Source: Leucobacter celer subsp. astrifaciens (lineage in GTDB: Bacteria; Actinomycetota; Actinomycetes; Actinomycetales; Microbacteriaceae). From it: a DNA stretch of 64,000 bases. The translations under genes were made by a program, and so were the position numbers. Below are positions 53,007 through 62,167 of the stretch, one piece after another. Position 1 is the stretch's first letter. Each line of letters starts with the position of its first letter. A model generated the notes under the pieces. That model saw only the letters and a program-made list of their open reading frames with translations, ran no database searches and had not been told where the DNA came from. The stretch covers positions 248,001 through 312,000 of the forward strand of contig NZ_JHEI01000132.1 in NCBI RefSeq assembly GCF_001273835.1, read 5' to 3'.

Positions 53007-55055
53007 CTACTTCGCACGGTAGAGGAACGCGGCCATCGCCTCGCGGCTGACGGTGTCCTTCGGCTTGTACGCCGCCCCGCGAGCGGTGCGGGTGCCGGTG
53101 GAGAGGCCGCTCGCCTTCATCCAGGCGATCTCCTTGCCGAACTTGTGATTCTTCGGCACGTCGATGAAGGGCGCCTTCGTCGGGGCCTTGCCGTTCTCGG
53201 GGCTCAGCAAGCGGTACATGAACGCGGCCATCGCCTCGCGTGAGACGCCGTCCTTGGGCTTGTACACGCGTGCACCGCCCTGCTTGATGCCCGTCGAGAG
53301 GCCGGAGTCGTACATCCACTCGATCTCCCGGTAGAACTTGTGGCTCTTCGGCACGTCGGCGAAGTGCTGCTTCTTCGGCTGGTAGCCCTTCGGCGCATTC
53401 TGGCGGTAGAGGAACGCGGCCATCGCCTCGCGCGTCACCTTCCCCTTGGGCTGATACTTCAGACCCTGCGAGGTCTTGACGCCCGTGGTCGCGCCGGAGT
53501 CGTACATCCACTGGATCTCCGTGTAGAACCTGTGGGAGCGCGGTACGTCGACGAACGCGGTCGGCACGTACTTCTTCGCCGAGGTGCGCGATTCTGCGTT
53601 GTACCCCGAGCGGGAGCCGGTGACGGTCACGGTGACGCTGCGCCCCGCGTCGGCCGCGCTGAGCCGGTACTTCGACTTCGTGGCACCCGTGATCGCCTTC
53701 CCGTCGCGCTTCCACTGGTACTTGAACGTGACGGAGCCCGGCCCCCACTTGCCCGGTTTCGCGGCGAGCGTCGATCCGACCTTCGGCGTGCCCGAGATCG
53801 TCGGCGTGGCGGTCGACAGCTTTCTGCCGATGGTGAAGCTGTACGGCTTTCCGAAGGCCACCGTCTGGCCGGCGAAGGACTGCGCCCGCGCATACACCAG
53901 CAGGTACACGTTTCCGGCGGGGGCGGTGACGGTGAACGGTGCTCCGGAGCAGTCCGGGCCCCCGAGCTCGGCGGTCCGCAGCTCGCGACCCGCGTTGTCG
54001 TACACGGAGACCCGGTAGGGGCGTTCCGTCGCGAGTGAGCAAGACGCCCGGAAATCCACCGCCAGTCGAGCCGAAGACGGCAGCGATACCCGGTAGTAGT
54101 CGCAATCATAGAAATCGTTGTTGCAGTCGCCGTCGAAGGTGGCCCCGTACACGCGAGTGCCGAGCCCGATGAGATCCGCGGTCGCGGTACTCGAGTTCCG
54201 CTCGGTCTCGACGTTCAGCGGCTCGACCGTGGCCTTGAGCGTGTATCCCTGGCCGCTCCAGATCGGGGTTCCGCCGAACGACTGAACGCGAGCTTTGATC
54301 GAGATGTAGCTCGTCCCCTTGTCCACCGAGATGAACAGGCCGCGCAGGCGCGATCCGTTGTAATCGGAGGCGCGAATGTCCACCTCATGGGTGCGCTGGC
54401 CGGCTGCGTTGAGCACGGAGAGCCCGAAGGACCCGTCGGTGCCGAGAGTGCTCGCGAAGCGCAGATCCAGGCGGAGCCGACCGGCTTGGGGCGTGCTGAT
54501 CCGGTAGACATCGCAGTCGTAGAAATCGTTGTCGCAGGTCCCCGCCGGCCCGAACTTCGCGTTGACCGTGTCACCGAGCGGGAGCGTCTGCGCTTGCGCG
54601 GTCGAGTTGTTCGGCTCTTTCTCGGTGAGCGTCGCCCCCGCATCGGTCAGCAGCCCGCCGTCGGAAGTGGCCGGCGTCTCCGGCGTCCCCGCTCGGGGAT
54701 CCCGCCCGTCCGCGTTCGGATCGACGGGGACCGTCCGGTCCGGATCATCGGCGGTGGGCTCGTCCGCGGTGTCGGGCACCCCGATCTCTTCTCCGACCTC
54801 CTCGTCGGGTGCGGAAACGTCCGTTCCGCCGGTCGGGGGAGTCTCCCGCCCCGGAGCGGTCGAATCCTCGACCGCTTCGTCGGGGGTCGCGCCGACTCCC
54901 GGAACGCTCTCCTCCTGCGCGACCGACGGCGCCGGGGGATCCTCGTCCGCATAGGCTGCCGGACTGAGCATGAGTCCGGAGATCACCAGGGCGACAGCGG
55001 CGGCGATCGCCGGAAGCCTGAGTCCGAAGAGTCTTCGAGAAGAGGGGGTTGCCAT
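53007..55055 (-). CDS. Secreted SLH-domain protein with two PPC-like domains
   Basis: The protein has 682 residues. A signal peptide ends near AAYADE. A low-complexity Pro/Glu/Asp/Thr region follows (about 25-140). Two related beta-sandwich domains of the pre-peptidase C-terminal type come next (about 145-280 and 282-410); each carries a Cys motif, CDNDFYDCDVYR or CNNDFYDCDYYR. An Ig-like domain (PTISGTPKVGSTLAAKPG) and three SLH repeats (FVDVPRSHRFYTEIQWMYDSG and two more) end the protein. It should be attached to the cell wall. It shares its C-terminal design with the 1,302-residue protein at 16.8-20.7 kb. The ATG at 55055 was preferred to one 21 bp upstream because GGAGCAGCG precedes it. 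Confidence 0.85.
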   Translation of the reverse strand: MATPSSRRLFGLRLPAIAAAVALVISGLMLSPAAYADEDPPAPSVAQEESVPGVGATPDEAVEDSTAPGRETPPTGGTDVSAPDEEVGEEIGVPDTADEPTADDPDRTVPVDPNADGRDPRAGTPETPATSDGGLLTDAGATLTEKEPNNSTAQAQTLPLGDTVNAKFGPAGTCDNDFYDCDVYRISTPQAGRLRLDLRFASTLGTDGSFGLSVLNAAGQRTHEVDIRASDYNGSRLRGLFISVDKGTSYISIKARVQSFGGTPIWSGQGYTLKATVEPLNVETERNSSTATADLIGLGTRVYGATFDGDCNNDFYDCDYYRVSLPSSARLAVDFRASCSLATERPYRVSVYDNAGRELRTAELGGPDCSGAPFTVTAPAGNVYLLVYARAQSFAGQTVAFGKPYSFTIGRKLSTATPTISGTPKVGSTLAAKPGKWGPGSVTFKYQWKRDGKAITGATKSKYRLSAADAGRSVTVTVTGSRSGYNAESRTSAKKYVPTAFVDVPRSHRFYTEIQWMYDSGATTGVKTSQGLKYQPKGKVTREAMAAFLYRQNAPKGYQPKKQHFADVPKSHKFYREIEWMYDSGLSTGIKQGGARVYKPKDGVSREAMAAFMYRLLSPENGKAPTKAPFIDVPKNHKFGKEIAWMKASGLSTGTRTARGAAYKPKDTVSREAMAAFLYRAK

Positions 55056-55134
55056 CGCTGCTCCATGCTCTAACATAGGCGCGCCCTATGCGTCACCTGA
55101 CGCCGATGATATTCGGGGCGCGGGCGCGCGGGCG

Positions 55135-55174
55135 GTGTTCGGACCGGATCCGGAATATCCGAAAATCCGAACAC
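55135..55174. repeat. Short palindrome with GTGTTCGGA arms
   Basis: GTGTTCGGA (55135-55143) and TCCGAACAC (55166-55174) flank CCGGATCCGG. It lies in the 363-bp gap 55056-55418 between the divergent SLH and permease genes, which has no visible gene. Confidence 0.7.
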
Positions 55175-55234
55175 CTGAGTGCCCGGGCTCGGCCCGGGTG
55201 CAGCGTCTCGAGACCGTGCTCGGGATCAGCCGCC

Positions 55235-55308
55235 GTGGGTCTGGGATCGGCGGAAGATATGCCGTGCGCCCGGAGGGCGGGCATATGTTCCGCAGATCCC
55301 AGATCCAC
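55235..55308. repeat. GCGGAAGATATG-type palindrome, copy 2
   Basis: 29-base arms at 55235-55263 and 55280-55308 pair with about three mismatches. The module GGCGGAAGATATG and GGGATC match the element at 11242-11333. Confidence 0.85.
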
Positions 55309-55418
55309 CGCGGCGAGCGGGTCGGTCTCTCCCGCAGCGACGGGATCGATGGGACGTCACGAGGGGTGGTAGCGTACTGCTGTTCAGCAAGACCCAGAGC
55401 AAGGGAACGGAGCGGCCG

Positions 55419-56888
55419 GTGGCAGAGGCGCGGCAGGAGACCAGCCAGCAGGAGACGAAGCGCAGGATCGGCGGCATCGACCGGTACTTCCAGATCACGG
55501 AGCGGGGATCCACGTTCGCCGCGGAGATCCGGGGCGGTCTCGTGACCTTCGTCACGATGGCCTACATCGTGATCCTCAACCCGATCATCCTCACGAGCGG
55601 GGTGGACGTCGAGGGCAACACTCTCGCATTCCCGGCCGTGAGCGCCGTGACCGCCCTCACCGCCGGAGTGATGACGATCCTCTTCGGCGTCGTCTCCCGG
55701 CTGCCCTTCGGATTCGCCGCGGGGCTCGGGATCAACGCGTTCCTGGCGTTCTCCGTCGTGGGCCAGGTGACCTGGCCCGAAGCGATGGCGCTCGTGGTGA
55801 TCAACGGTGCGCTCATCGTGCTGCTCGCGGCCACGGGGCTGCGCCGCATGATCTTCGACGCCGTCCCGGTGGAGCTGAAGCTCGCGATCACCGTCGGCAT
55901 CGGCCTCTTCATCGCATTCATCGGCTTCGTCAACGCGGGCTTCGTGACGGCCACCGGCCAGGGATCACCGCCAGTCGGCCTCGGCATCGGCGGATCGGTC
56001 GTCACGATCCCGACGCTCATCTTCGTCGTGACGCTCGTGCTCACCGGCGTGCTGCTCGCCGCCAAGGTGAAGGGCGGCCTGCTCATCGGCCTCGTCGCGG
56101 GCACCGTCATCTCGGTCATCGTCGAGTCGGTCATCCACCTCGGGCCGCGTGTGGGCGCCGACGGCGAGATCGCGAACGAGGGCGGCTGGGGCCTCACCGT
56201 GCCCGAGCTCGGCGGCGCGCCGTTCGGTCTGCCCGATCTCAGCCTGATCGGCGCGGTCAGCTTCGACCTGGGCCGCGTCGGCGCCGTCACCATCGTGATG
56301 CTCGTGTTCACGCTGCTGTTCACCAACTTCTTCGACGCGATGGGCACCATGACGGGCCTCTCGCGCGAGGCCGGTCTGGCCGATGAGAAGGGCAACTTCC
56401 CGCGCCTGAAGTCGGCGCTCGTCGTCGAAGGCGTCGGCGCCATCGCGGGCGGTGTGACCTCCTCGTCGTCGAACACCGTGTTCATCGAGTCGGGTGCGGG
56501 CATCGGCGAGGGCGCCCGCACGGGTTTCGCCAACATCATCACGGGCCTCATGTTCCTGCTGGCCATGTTCTTCACGCCGCTCACGCAGATCGTGCCGACG
56601 GAGGTCGCGGCCGCGGCGCTCGTGATCGTCGGCGCCCTCATGATGGCGCAGATCAAGCACATCGATCTCAGCGACTTCCGCGTGCTGCTGCCGGTCTTCC
56701 TGACGGCAGCGGTGATGCCCATGACCTACTCGATCGCCAACGGCATCGGAGCGGGCTTCGTGGCCTGGGTGCTGGTGCACGCGCTCAGCGGCCGGGCGAA
56801 GCAGGTGCACTGGCTGCTGTGGGTGGTGGCCGCGGGCTTCGTCATCTTCTTCGCGCGCGGACCCATCGAGGCGCTGTTCGGAGTGTAG
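55419..56888 (+). CDS. NCS2-family purine permease (AzgA-like)
   Basis: The 489-residue protein has 12-14 predicted membrane helices. AzgA-type motifs are clear: GIDRYFQITERGSTFAAEIRGG split near the N-terminus, FGFAAGLGINAFLAFSVVG, NFFDAMGTMTGLSREAGL and SSSSNTVFIESGAGIGEGAR. It most likely imports adenine, guanine or hypoxanthine by proton symport. The start is the GTG at 55419; the ribosome-binding site (GGAACGGAG) is only fair. Confidence 0.9.
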   Translation: MAEARQETSQQETKRRIGGIDRYFQITERGSTFAAEIRGGLVTFVTMAYIVILNPIILTSGVDVEGNTLAFPAVSAVTALTAGVMTILFGVVSRLPFGFAAGLGINAFLAFSVVGQVTWPEAMALVVINGALIVLLAATGLRRMIFDAVPVELKLAITVGIGLFIAFIGFVNAGFVTATGQGSPPVGLGIGGSVVTIPTLIFVVTLVLTGVLLAAKVKGGLLIGLVAGTVISVIVESVIHLGPRVGADGEIANEGGWGLTVPELGGAPFGLPDLSLIGAVSFDLGRVGAVTIVMLVFTLLFTNFFDAMGTMTGLSREAGLADEKGNFPRLKSALVVEGVGAIAGGVTSSSSNTVFIESGAGIGEGARTGFANIITGLMFLLAMFFTPLTQIVPTEVAAAALVIVGALMMAQIKHIDLSDFRVLLPVFLTAAVMPMTYSIANGIGAGFVAWVLVHALSGRAKQVHWLLWVVAAGFVIFFARGPIEALFGV

Positions 56889-56899
56889 CGGCGCCCGCG

Positions 56900-57400
56900 T
56901 TAGCGCGGCTCCCGCGAGTGCTCGTGACGGCCGCTCGCCGCCCCGGTGCGCTGCCCCAGCAGGTGATCGAGCACGGGATCCAGCACATCGAGGCCGTCGC
57001 GCACCCCTCCCGGTGATCCCGGGAGGGTGATGACGAAGCTGTCGCCGGCGAACCCCGCGACGCCGCGCGTCAGCAGGGCCGCGGGCACGGTTGCCGCGCC
57101 GCGTCGTCGCAGCTCCTCGATGAGGCCGGGGATCTGCAGATCGAGCAGCGGAGCCACCTGCTCGGGCGTCTGGTCATCGGGGGAGACGCCGGTGCCGCCG
57201 GTGGTGACGATGACGGCGGGGGCGGTCGCGAGTGCATCGCGCAGCGCTTCCGCGACAGCGGCGCCGTCCGGCACGATCACGGGCGGGTCGACGGCGAAGC
57301 CGCGCTGGGCGAGCCATGCCGAGATCACCGGGCCGGTCAGGTCCTCCGCCGTCCCGGCGGCGGCCCGGGTCGACACGACGATGACAATCGCACGCCTCAC
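56900..57400 (-). CDS. mogA: Molybdopterin adenylyltransferase MogA/MoaB
   Basis: The enzyme adenylates molybdopterin before Mo insertion. The 166 residues contain [15 protein letters not shown] and [15 protein letters not shown]. The GTG at 57400 overlaps the moaC stop by four bases (GTGA), which decides the start. It is the last gene of the moaD-moeA-moaC-mogA operon. Confidence 0.92.
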   Translation of the reverse strand: MRRAIVIVVSTRAAAGTAEDLTGPVISAWLAQRGFAVDPPVIVPDGAAVAEALRDALATAPAVIVTTGGTGVSPDDQTPEQVAPLLDLQIPGLIEELRRRGAATVPAALLTRGVAGFAGDSFVITLPGSPGGVRDGLDVLDPVLDHLLGQRTGAASGRHEHSREPR

Positions 57401-57885
57401 TCGAGCGACCAATCGCCGCTCTTGCCGCCTGATTTCGCGAGCACTCGCGTATCGGTGATCGTCGCGTGCTTGTCGACGGCCTTGATCATGTCGTAGAGGG
57501 TCAGCGCGGCGACGCTCGCAGCCGTGAGGGCCTCCATCTCGACGCCGGTGACCCCGCGCGTCGTCACCGTGGCGAGGATCCGTACGCGGTCATCGGCCGT
57601 CTCGAAGTCGACGGAGAGTCTCGTCAGCGGCAGCGGGTGGCACAGCGGGATCAGCTCGGAGGTACGCTTGGCGGCCATGATGCCGGCGATCCGCGCGGTG
57701 CCCAGGGCCTCGCCCTTGGGCAGAGCCCCAGCCACGAGCAGCTCGACGACGTCTGCGCGGGTGACGAGCGTGGCCTCCGCGCGGGCCGTGCGCTTGGTGA
57801 CGGCCTTCTCCGTGACGTCGACCATATGCGCGCTGCCGTCGCCGCGCAGGTGCGTGAGCCGCTGCTCCGGTGTCTCTTCAGCCAT
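57397..57885 (-). CDS. moaC: Cyclic pyranopterin monophosphate synthase
   Basis: MoaC completes the first step of molybdenum-cofactor synthesis after MoaA. The 162 residues contain [23 protein letters not shown] and [20 protein letters not shown], with the catalytic Lys in DMIKAVDK. It overlaps moeA by eight bases and mogA by four. Confidence 0.95.
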   Translation of the reverse strand: MAEETPEQRLTHLRGDGSAHMVDVTEKAVTKRTARAEATLVTRADVVELLVAGALPKGEALGTARIAGIMAAKRTSELIPLCHPLPLTRLSVDFETADDRVRILATVTTRGVTGVEMEALTAASVAALTLYDMIKAVDKHATITDTRVLAKSGGKSGDWSLE

Positions 57886-59152
57886 CGATCCTCCATATTT
57901 CGACCGGTGCGTTCTCGGGGAGAGCAGCGGTGCCGAGCGGCAGGTGCGCGAGCAGCTCGGCGTCGGCGAGGTCGCCGAGCAGATGCGATCCCGGCGCGGT
58001 CAGCGAGACGCGCCCGTCGGCCTCGATGCGGCCGCGCCGAACCTGATGCTTCTCCGGGGGAGATTCCACCGCGTGGGCGAGTCTGCGCTCCTCGCGCGGC
58101 CGGTGCTCGGGAAGCCCCGCGAGCGCGCGAAGCGTCGGCAGCAGGAACACCTCGGCGGAGATGAGCGCACTGACCGGGTTGCCGGGGAAGCAGACGACGG
58201 GCACCGACCGGCCCGAGAGATCGAGTGCGCCGAGACCCTGCGGTCCCCCGGGTTGCATCGCGAGGGTGACGAATTCCACGCCCGACGGCTCGAGGGCGTC
58301 GCGGACCACCTCGAACGCCCCCGCGCTGATGCCGCCGGAGGTCACGATGAGATCGGTCGCGGGCCCCTCCGCCTCGAGCGCCGCAAGCAACTGCTCGGCG
58401 CTGTCGCGGCTGCGCACGGTGCGTACGGAGGCCCCGACCGCCCGGAGCGCGGCGGCGAGCATCGGCGTGTTCGCGTCGTGGATCCGACCCGGGGCGAGTT
58501 CGTGCTCGCGAGGGGCGAGCTCATCGCCCGTCGAGCAGAGCAGCACGCGCAGTCTCGGGCGCACCGCGACGGTCGCGGTGCCGGAGAACGCGATCAGGCC
58601 GATTCTGGCGGGGGACAGGCGAGTGCCGGCCGGCAGGAGCTGCGTGCCCGCAGCCACGTCCTCGCCGGCCCTCCTGACGAAACGGCCGGCGGCGGTCGGG
58701 CCGGTGAAGGCCACCGTGCCCTCCGGCTCGGGGTCGCCGGCCCGGCTGAGCCGCGGGAATCGCGGCGGGAGGGTGTGCTCGATCGGCACCACGGCGTCGG
58801 CGCCGCTCGGGATCGCCGCCCCCGTCATGATGGGCGAGGCCGTGCCGGCCTCGTGCACGCCGGGAGGATCGCCCGCTGCGGTCGCGCGCGCGAGACGGAG
58901 AGCGACGTGGTGCTCCGGGCCGGCGGCCGCGAGATCGGCCGCGCGCACCGCGTAGCCGTCCATCTGGGAGTTGTCGAACGGCGGCAGCGGAGTCTCGGTG
59001 TGCAGCGGGCGTGCCGTCACGCGCCCGAGCAGATCGGGGGAGTCGACCTCGATCATCTCGGGCGGGGCGGCCTCCAGGCGCTCGACGATGGGCGCGAGCA
59101 GCGCACGCACCTCCAGCAGGTGCTCTTCGACCAGGCGGCGCATCTCGCTCAC
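57878..59152 (-). CDS. moeA: Molybdopterin molybdenumtransferase
   Basis: MoeA inserts molybdate into adenylated molybdopterin. The 424 residues contain [37 protein letters not shown] and [11 protein letters not shown]. The GTG at 59152 overlaps the moaD stop (GTGA). Confidence 0.95.
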   Translation of the reverse strand: MSEMRRLVEEHLLEVRALLAPIVERLEAAPPEMIEVDSPDLLGRVTARPLHTETPLPPFDNSQMDGYAVRAADLAAAGPEHHVALRLARATAAGDPPGVHEAGTASPIMTGAAIPSGADAVVPIEHTLPPRFPRLSRAGDPEPEGTVAFTGPTAAGRFVRRAGEDVAAGTQLLPAGTRLSPARIGLIAFSGTATVAVRPRLRVLLCSTGDELAPREHELAPGRIHDANTPMLAAALRAVGASVRTVRSRDSAEQLLAALEAEGPATDLIVTSGGISAGAFEVVRDALEPSGVEFVTLAMQPGGPQGLGALDLSGRSVPVVCFPGNPVSALISAEVFLLPTLRALAGLPEHRPREERRLAHAVESPPEKHQVRRGRIEADGRVSLTAPGSHLLGDLADAELLAHLPLGTAALPENAPVEIWRIDG

Positions 59153-59394
59153 CCTCCCGCGAAGGGCGGCAGCACGTCGACGAGGGAGCCGCGGATCTCG
59201 CCACCGTCGCGGCGCACGGTGCCGTCGACGAGGAAGGATCCCGATCGCAGCACCTTGCGCATGGGCTCGCCGTAGCGCTGCCCGAGCTCGCTGCGCAATG
59301 CGTCGAGGGTGGGGGCCTGGGCGTCCCAGCGCTCCTCGTCCCGGCCCGCGGCGTCGGCCGCCGCGGCGAAGTAACGGACGGTGATCTGCGGCAT
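59149..59394 (-). CDS. moaD: Molybdopterin synthase small subunit
   Basis: The 81-residue ubiquitin-like sulfur carrier (ITVRYFAAAADAAGRDEE) ends in the essential Gly-Gly (PPFAGG). It is first in the Moco operon. Its partner MoaE is 2.2 kb away on the opposite strand. Confidence 0.93.
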   Translation of the reverse strand: MPQITVRYFAAAADAAGRDEERWDAQAPTLDALRSELGQRYGEPMRKVLRSGSFLVDGTVRRDGGEIRGSLVDVLPPFAGG

Positions 59395-59420
59395 ACCGCC
59401 ATGCTATCCGGTCGGGCGGA

Positions 59421-59587
59421 GCCGCCGGTTGAGCGGAGCGCGCAGCGCGGAGTCGAAACCGCTGGCCCTTGATTTCGACTCCGCTGCGCTCCGCTCAATC
59501 AGCGGGGTGGGGTGCGCTCCGCTTCGCTCGATCAGCGGGGCGGGTGCCGCTGCGCTCCGCTCAATCATCGGCTCGCTCGACCAGCGG
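59421..59587. repeat. Dispersed repeat array between moaD and moeB
   Basis: One complete inverted pair (59421-59505) and at least two further half-units (about 59511-59540 and 59548-59587) occupy the whole promoter region of these divergent genes. It leaves little room for conventional promoters. Confidence 0.8.
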
Positions 59588-59602
59588 TCCTACAATGGCC
59601 GC

Positions 59603-60775
59603 ATGGGTGCGGAGCAGCAGGCACGGCCGGTGCCACTCGTCGGGCCGGTCGACGAGCTGAGCGAGGATCGGCGGGCACGGGCGCAGCGGCAGATCCTGCT
59701 GCCCGGCTTCGGCGAGCTCGCTCAGCGCCGGCTCAGCGCCGCGAGGGTGCTGGTGATCGGTGCGGGCGGGCTGGGGAGCGGCTGCGTGCCCTACCTGGCG
59801 GGAGCGGGGGTCGGCACGATCGGCATCGTCGACGATGACCGAGTGGAACTCTCGAATCTGCACCGGCAGGTGTCGCACGGCACCGCGGATATCGGCCGGT
59901 CGAAGGTCGCCTCGCTGGCGGAGACGGTGCGCGCGCTGGATCCCGGGGTGCGGGTCGAGCCCCACGAGATCCGGCTCACGGCGGAGAACGCCCTGGACGT
60001 GCTGCGCGGCTACGACCTCGTCATCGACGGGAGCGACAACTTCCCGACCCGCTATCTCGTGGCCGACGCGGCCGAACTCCTCGACCTCCCCCTCGTCTGG
60101 GGGTCGATCCTGCAGTATCACGGACAGGTCGGGATGTCCTGGCGCCCCCGGCATCCGGGGTATCGCGATCTCTTCCCGACGCCCCCTCCTCCGGAGGACG
60201 TGGTCGACTGCGGAACTGGGGGTGTGCTCCCCGGCCTCTGCGGCACGGTGGGGTCCCTGCTCGCGACGGAGGCGCTGAAGCTCATCGCCGGCATCGGAGA
60301 GCCGATGATCGGGCGCGTGCTCGTCTACGACGCGCTCGCGGCCCGCACTCGGGAGCTCTCGTTCGGCCGGGACCCGGCCGCGGAGCCCGTGACCGGACTG
60401 ATCGATTACGAGCGGTTCTGCGCCGGGCCGGCCACCGAGCCGCCCGCGCTCGAGGCCGCCGATCTCGTCGACATGCTCGAAGCGGGCGAGACTCCTCGCC
60501 TGCTCGACGTCAGGACCCCTGACGAACGGCGGCGGCTGCGCATCAGCGGTTCCGACGCGCTGCCCCTCGCCGCACTCGAAGCGGGGGGCACGCCGGTCAC
60601 GGGCCCGGTCATCGTCTACTGCGAGCGCGATCCGCGCTCGATCCGGGCGGTGAGGATCCTCACCGAACGCGACGGCATCGATGCACGATTCCTGCGCGGC
60701 GGGATCCGCGCGCTCGCGCAGCTCGCGCCGCAGCTCCTGGAGGGAAGCGCCCGCGAGGAGACCGATCGGCTCTGA
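59603..60775 (+). CDS. moeB: MoeB-like adenylyltransferase fused to a rhodanese domain
   Basis: The protein activates the MoaD C-terminus by adenylation. The 390 residues contain an E1-like domain (RVLVIGAGGLGSGCVPYLAGAG, split over 46-67; ELSNLHRQV; DGSDNFPTRYL) and a C-terminal rhodanese domain (about 285-385) with the Cys loop YCERDPRSIR. The fusion lets one protein adenylate and supply sulfur, as in MoeBR/MoeZ. It is divergent from moaD. Confidence 0.92.
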   Translation: MGAEQQARPVPLVGPVDELSEDRRARAQRQILLPGFGELAQRRLSAARVLVIGAGGLGSGCVPYLAGAGVGTIGIVDDDRVELSNLHRQVSHGTADIGRSKVASLAETVRALDPGVRVEPHEIRLTAENALDVLRGYDLVIDGSDNFPTRYLVADAAELLDLPLVWGSILQYHGQVGMSWRPRHPGYRDLFPTPPPPEDVVDCGTGGVLPGLCGTVGSLLATEALKLIAGIGEPMIGRVLVYDALAARTRELSFGRDPAAEPVTGLIDYERFCAGPATEPPALEAADLVDMLEAGETPRLLDVRTPDERRRLRISGSDALPLAALEAGGTPVTGPVIVYCERDPRSIRAVRILTERDGIDARFLRGGIRALAQLAPQLLEGSAREETDRL

Positions 60776-60789
60776 GGCCGGATCCTCAG
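60772..60789. terminator. Short hairpin over convergent gene ends
   Basis: CTGAGG and CCTCAG pair around CCGGAT across the moeB and SIMPL stop codons. Confidence 0.4.
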
Positions 60790-61415
60790 TCGGTCTCGTA
60801 CACGCCGGAGACCGTTGCGCTGACCGTGATCTCCGCGATCGTGACCTCCGCCGGGGCATCGCCGAACGCGCCGGCCGCGGCGAACCGAGCTTGTGCCGGG
60901 AAGGGCGTCGAAGGCGCATCTGAGACGCTGACGACGGTGCCGATCCGCCTGCCCAGTGCGGTCGCGTAGTCCTCGGCGATCATGCGCGCCTCGCCCACAG
61001 CGGCTGCGCGTGCGCGCCGCTCGTGCGCGCGACGGGACGCCTCGGTGAGCGTCCAGTCGACGTCGGTCGTGAGCCCGGCCTCGGCGAATTCGGTGACGAG
61101 CTCGCTCACGAGGGCGAGGTTCGACAGCTTGATGCGCACCCGGCTCGACGTCGTGTGCTCGATGACGACCTGCTGCTGGCTTCCCTGGGCGTACGTCTTG
61201 TGCGCCCAGGTGCTGACGGGATCCGCCGCGTGCCAGGTGGCGTCCCCGTTCGCCCGCAGCTGCTCGGCGCGCTGCACGGTCCAGTTGTGCACGCGCGTCG
61301 CGTCGGCGATGCTCGCCGACCGGTCGCGCGAGGTCGCTGTGACACGTGCGGTGATGGTTGCTCGCTCCGCTGGGAAGTGCTCCTCGCTGGTGCCCGTCGC
61401 GTGAATCGTCGTCAT
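60786..61415 (-). CDS. SIMPL (DUF541) domain protein
   Basis: The 209-residue protein matches the SIMPL/YggE-like domain (IHATGTSEEHFPAERATITA; RRAHERRARAAAVGEARMIAE split near 115-140; ITVSATVSGVYE). No signal peptide is seen, unlike many members. The function is unclear. It lies in the Moco region without an obvious link. Confidence 0.83.
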   Translation of the reverse strand: MTTIHATGTSEEHFPAERATITARVTATSRDRSASIADATRVHNWTVQRAEQLRANGDATWHAADPVSTWAHKTYAQGSQQQVVIEHTTSSRVRIKLSNLALVSELVTEFAEAGLTTDVDWTLTEASRRAHERRARAAAVGEARMIAEDYATALGRRIGTVVSVSDAPSTPFPAQARFAAAGAFGDAPAEVTIAEITVSATVSGVYETD

Positions 61416-61551
61416 ACCTCACGGTAACATCGCGAGAGCGGCTGATCGACCCGCGTTCGCGCGGGGCCGGATTCGCTGCGGCGCTGGGGGCGCGTCACAC
61501 GCCCGTCGCGTCTATGGTGAAGTGAGCGCTCGCTCCGATCGGAAAGAATCC

Positions 61552-61965
61552 ATGCCCCAGTCCTATGCCCGTGTCACCGCGCAACCGATCGACGAGGCGG
61601 CGGTGCGCGCCGCCGTCGAATCGCCGGAGTGCGGTGCACTCGTGCTCTTCCACGGCGTGATCCGCAACCACGACGGCGGAGCGCAGGTGCGCTCGCTCGA
61701 CTACAGCGCGCACCCCGACGCCGAACGCCTGCTGGGCGAGCTGATGCGCGACGAAGCCGAACGCACCGGCCTGCGCCTCGCCGCGGCGCACCGCATCGGC
61801 TCGCTCGGGATCGGCGACGCCGCCCTGATCGCGGCGGCATCGGCTCCCCATCGCGGTGAGGCCTTCGCAGCGATCGAGCGCCTGGTCGATCGGATCAAGC
61901 ACGAGGTGCCGATCTGGAAGCGGCAGCACTTCGCCGACGGCGCCTCGGAGTGGGTCGGACTGTAG
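61552..61965 (+). CDS. moaE: Molybdopterin synthase large subunit
   Basis: MoaE with MoaD sulfurates cyclic pyranopterin to molybdopterin. The 137 residues contain ALVLFHGVIRNHDGG, the HRIGSLGIGD motif and the active-site IKHEVPIWKRQHF. The ATG at 61552 after GGAAAG was chosen; a GTG at 61522 is possible. Confidence 0.94.
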   Translation: MPQSYARVTAQPIDEAAVRAAVESPECGALVLFHGVIRNHDGGAQVRSLDYSAHPDAERLLGELMRDEAERTGLRLAAAHRIGSLGIGDAALIAAASAPHRGEAFAAIERLVDRIKHEVPIWKRQHFADGASEWVGL

Positions 61966-62005
61966 CGGGTTCCGGGGCTCGCTGTTCCCGTCATCCTGCG
62001 TGCGC

Positions 62006-62045
62006 GGAATGCTGAGGCGGAACGCGCCAGCGTTCCGCGCATTCC
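62006..62045 (+). terminator. Two-step hairpin after moaE
   Basis: GGAATGC/GCATTCC and an inner CGGAACGC/GCGTTCCG pair around GCCA. The stem lies 41 bp past the moaE stop. Confidence 0.65.
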
Positions 62046-62083
62046 ACGGTGGCGCTACCGCGCCAGTGCGAGCCGCAGGATCT

Positions 62084-62162
62084 CCGCCGGTTGAGCGAGC
62101 GGAGCGAGTCGAAACCGAGTGCGCAGGGTTTCGACTCGGCTGCGGCTCGCTCAACCGGCGGG
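62084..62162. repeat. Dispersed repeat, complete inverted pair
   Basis: CCGCCGGTTGAGCGAGCGG and TCGAAACC are followed 10 bp later by GGTTTCGACTCGGCTGCGG and CTCAACCGGCGG. It sits between the convergent moaE and moaA ends. Confidence 0.85.
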
Positions 62163-62167
62163 GTGCC

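Noticed and set aside
55179..55418. Upstream start for the purine permease
   Set aside because: The extra 80 codons run through palindromic repeat sequence and are not membrane-protein-like.
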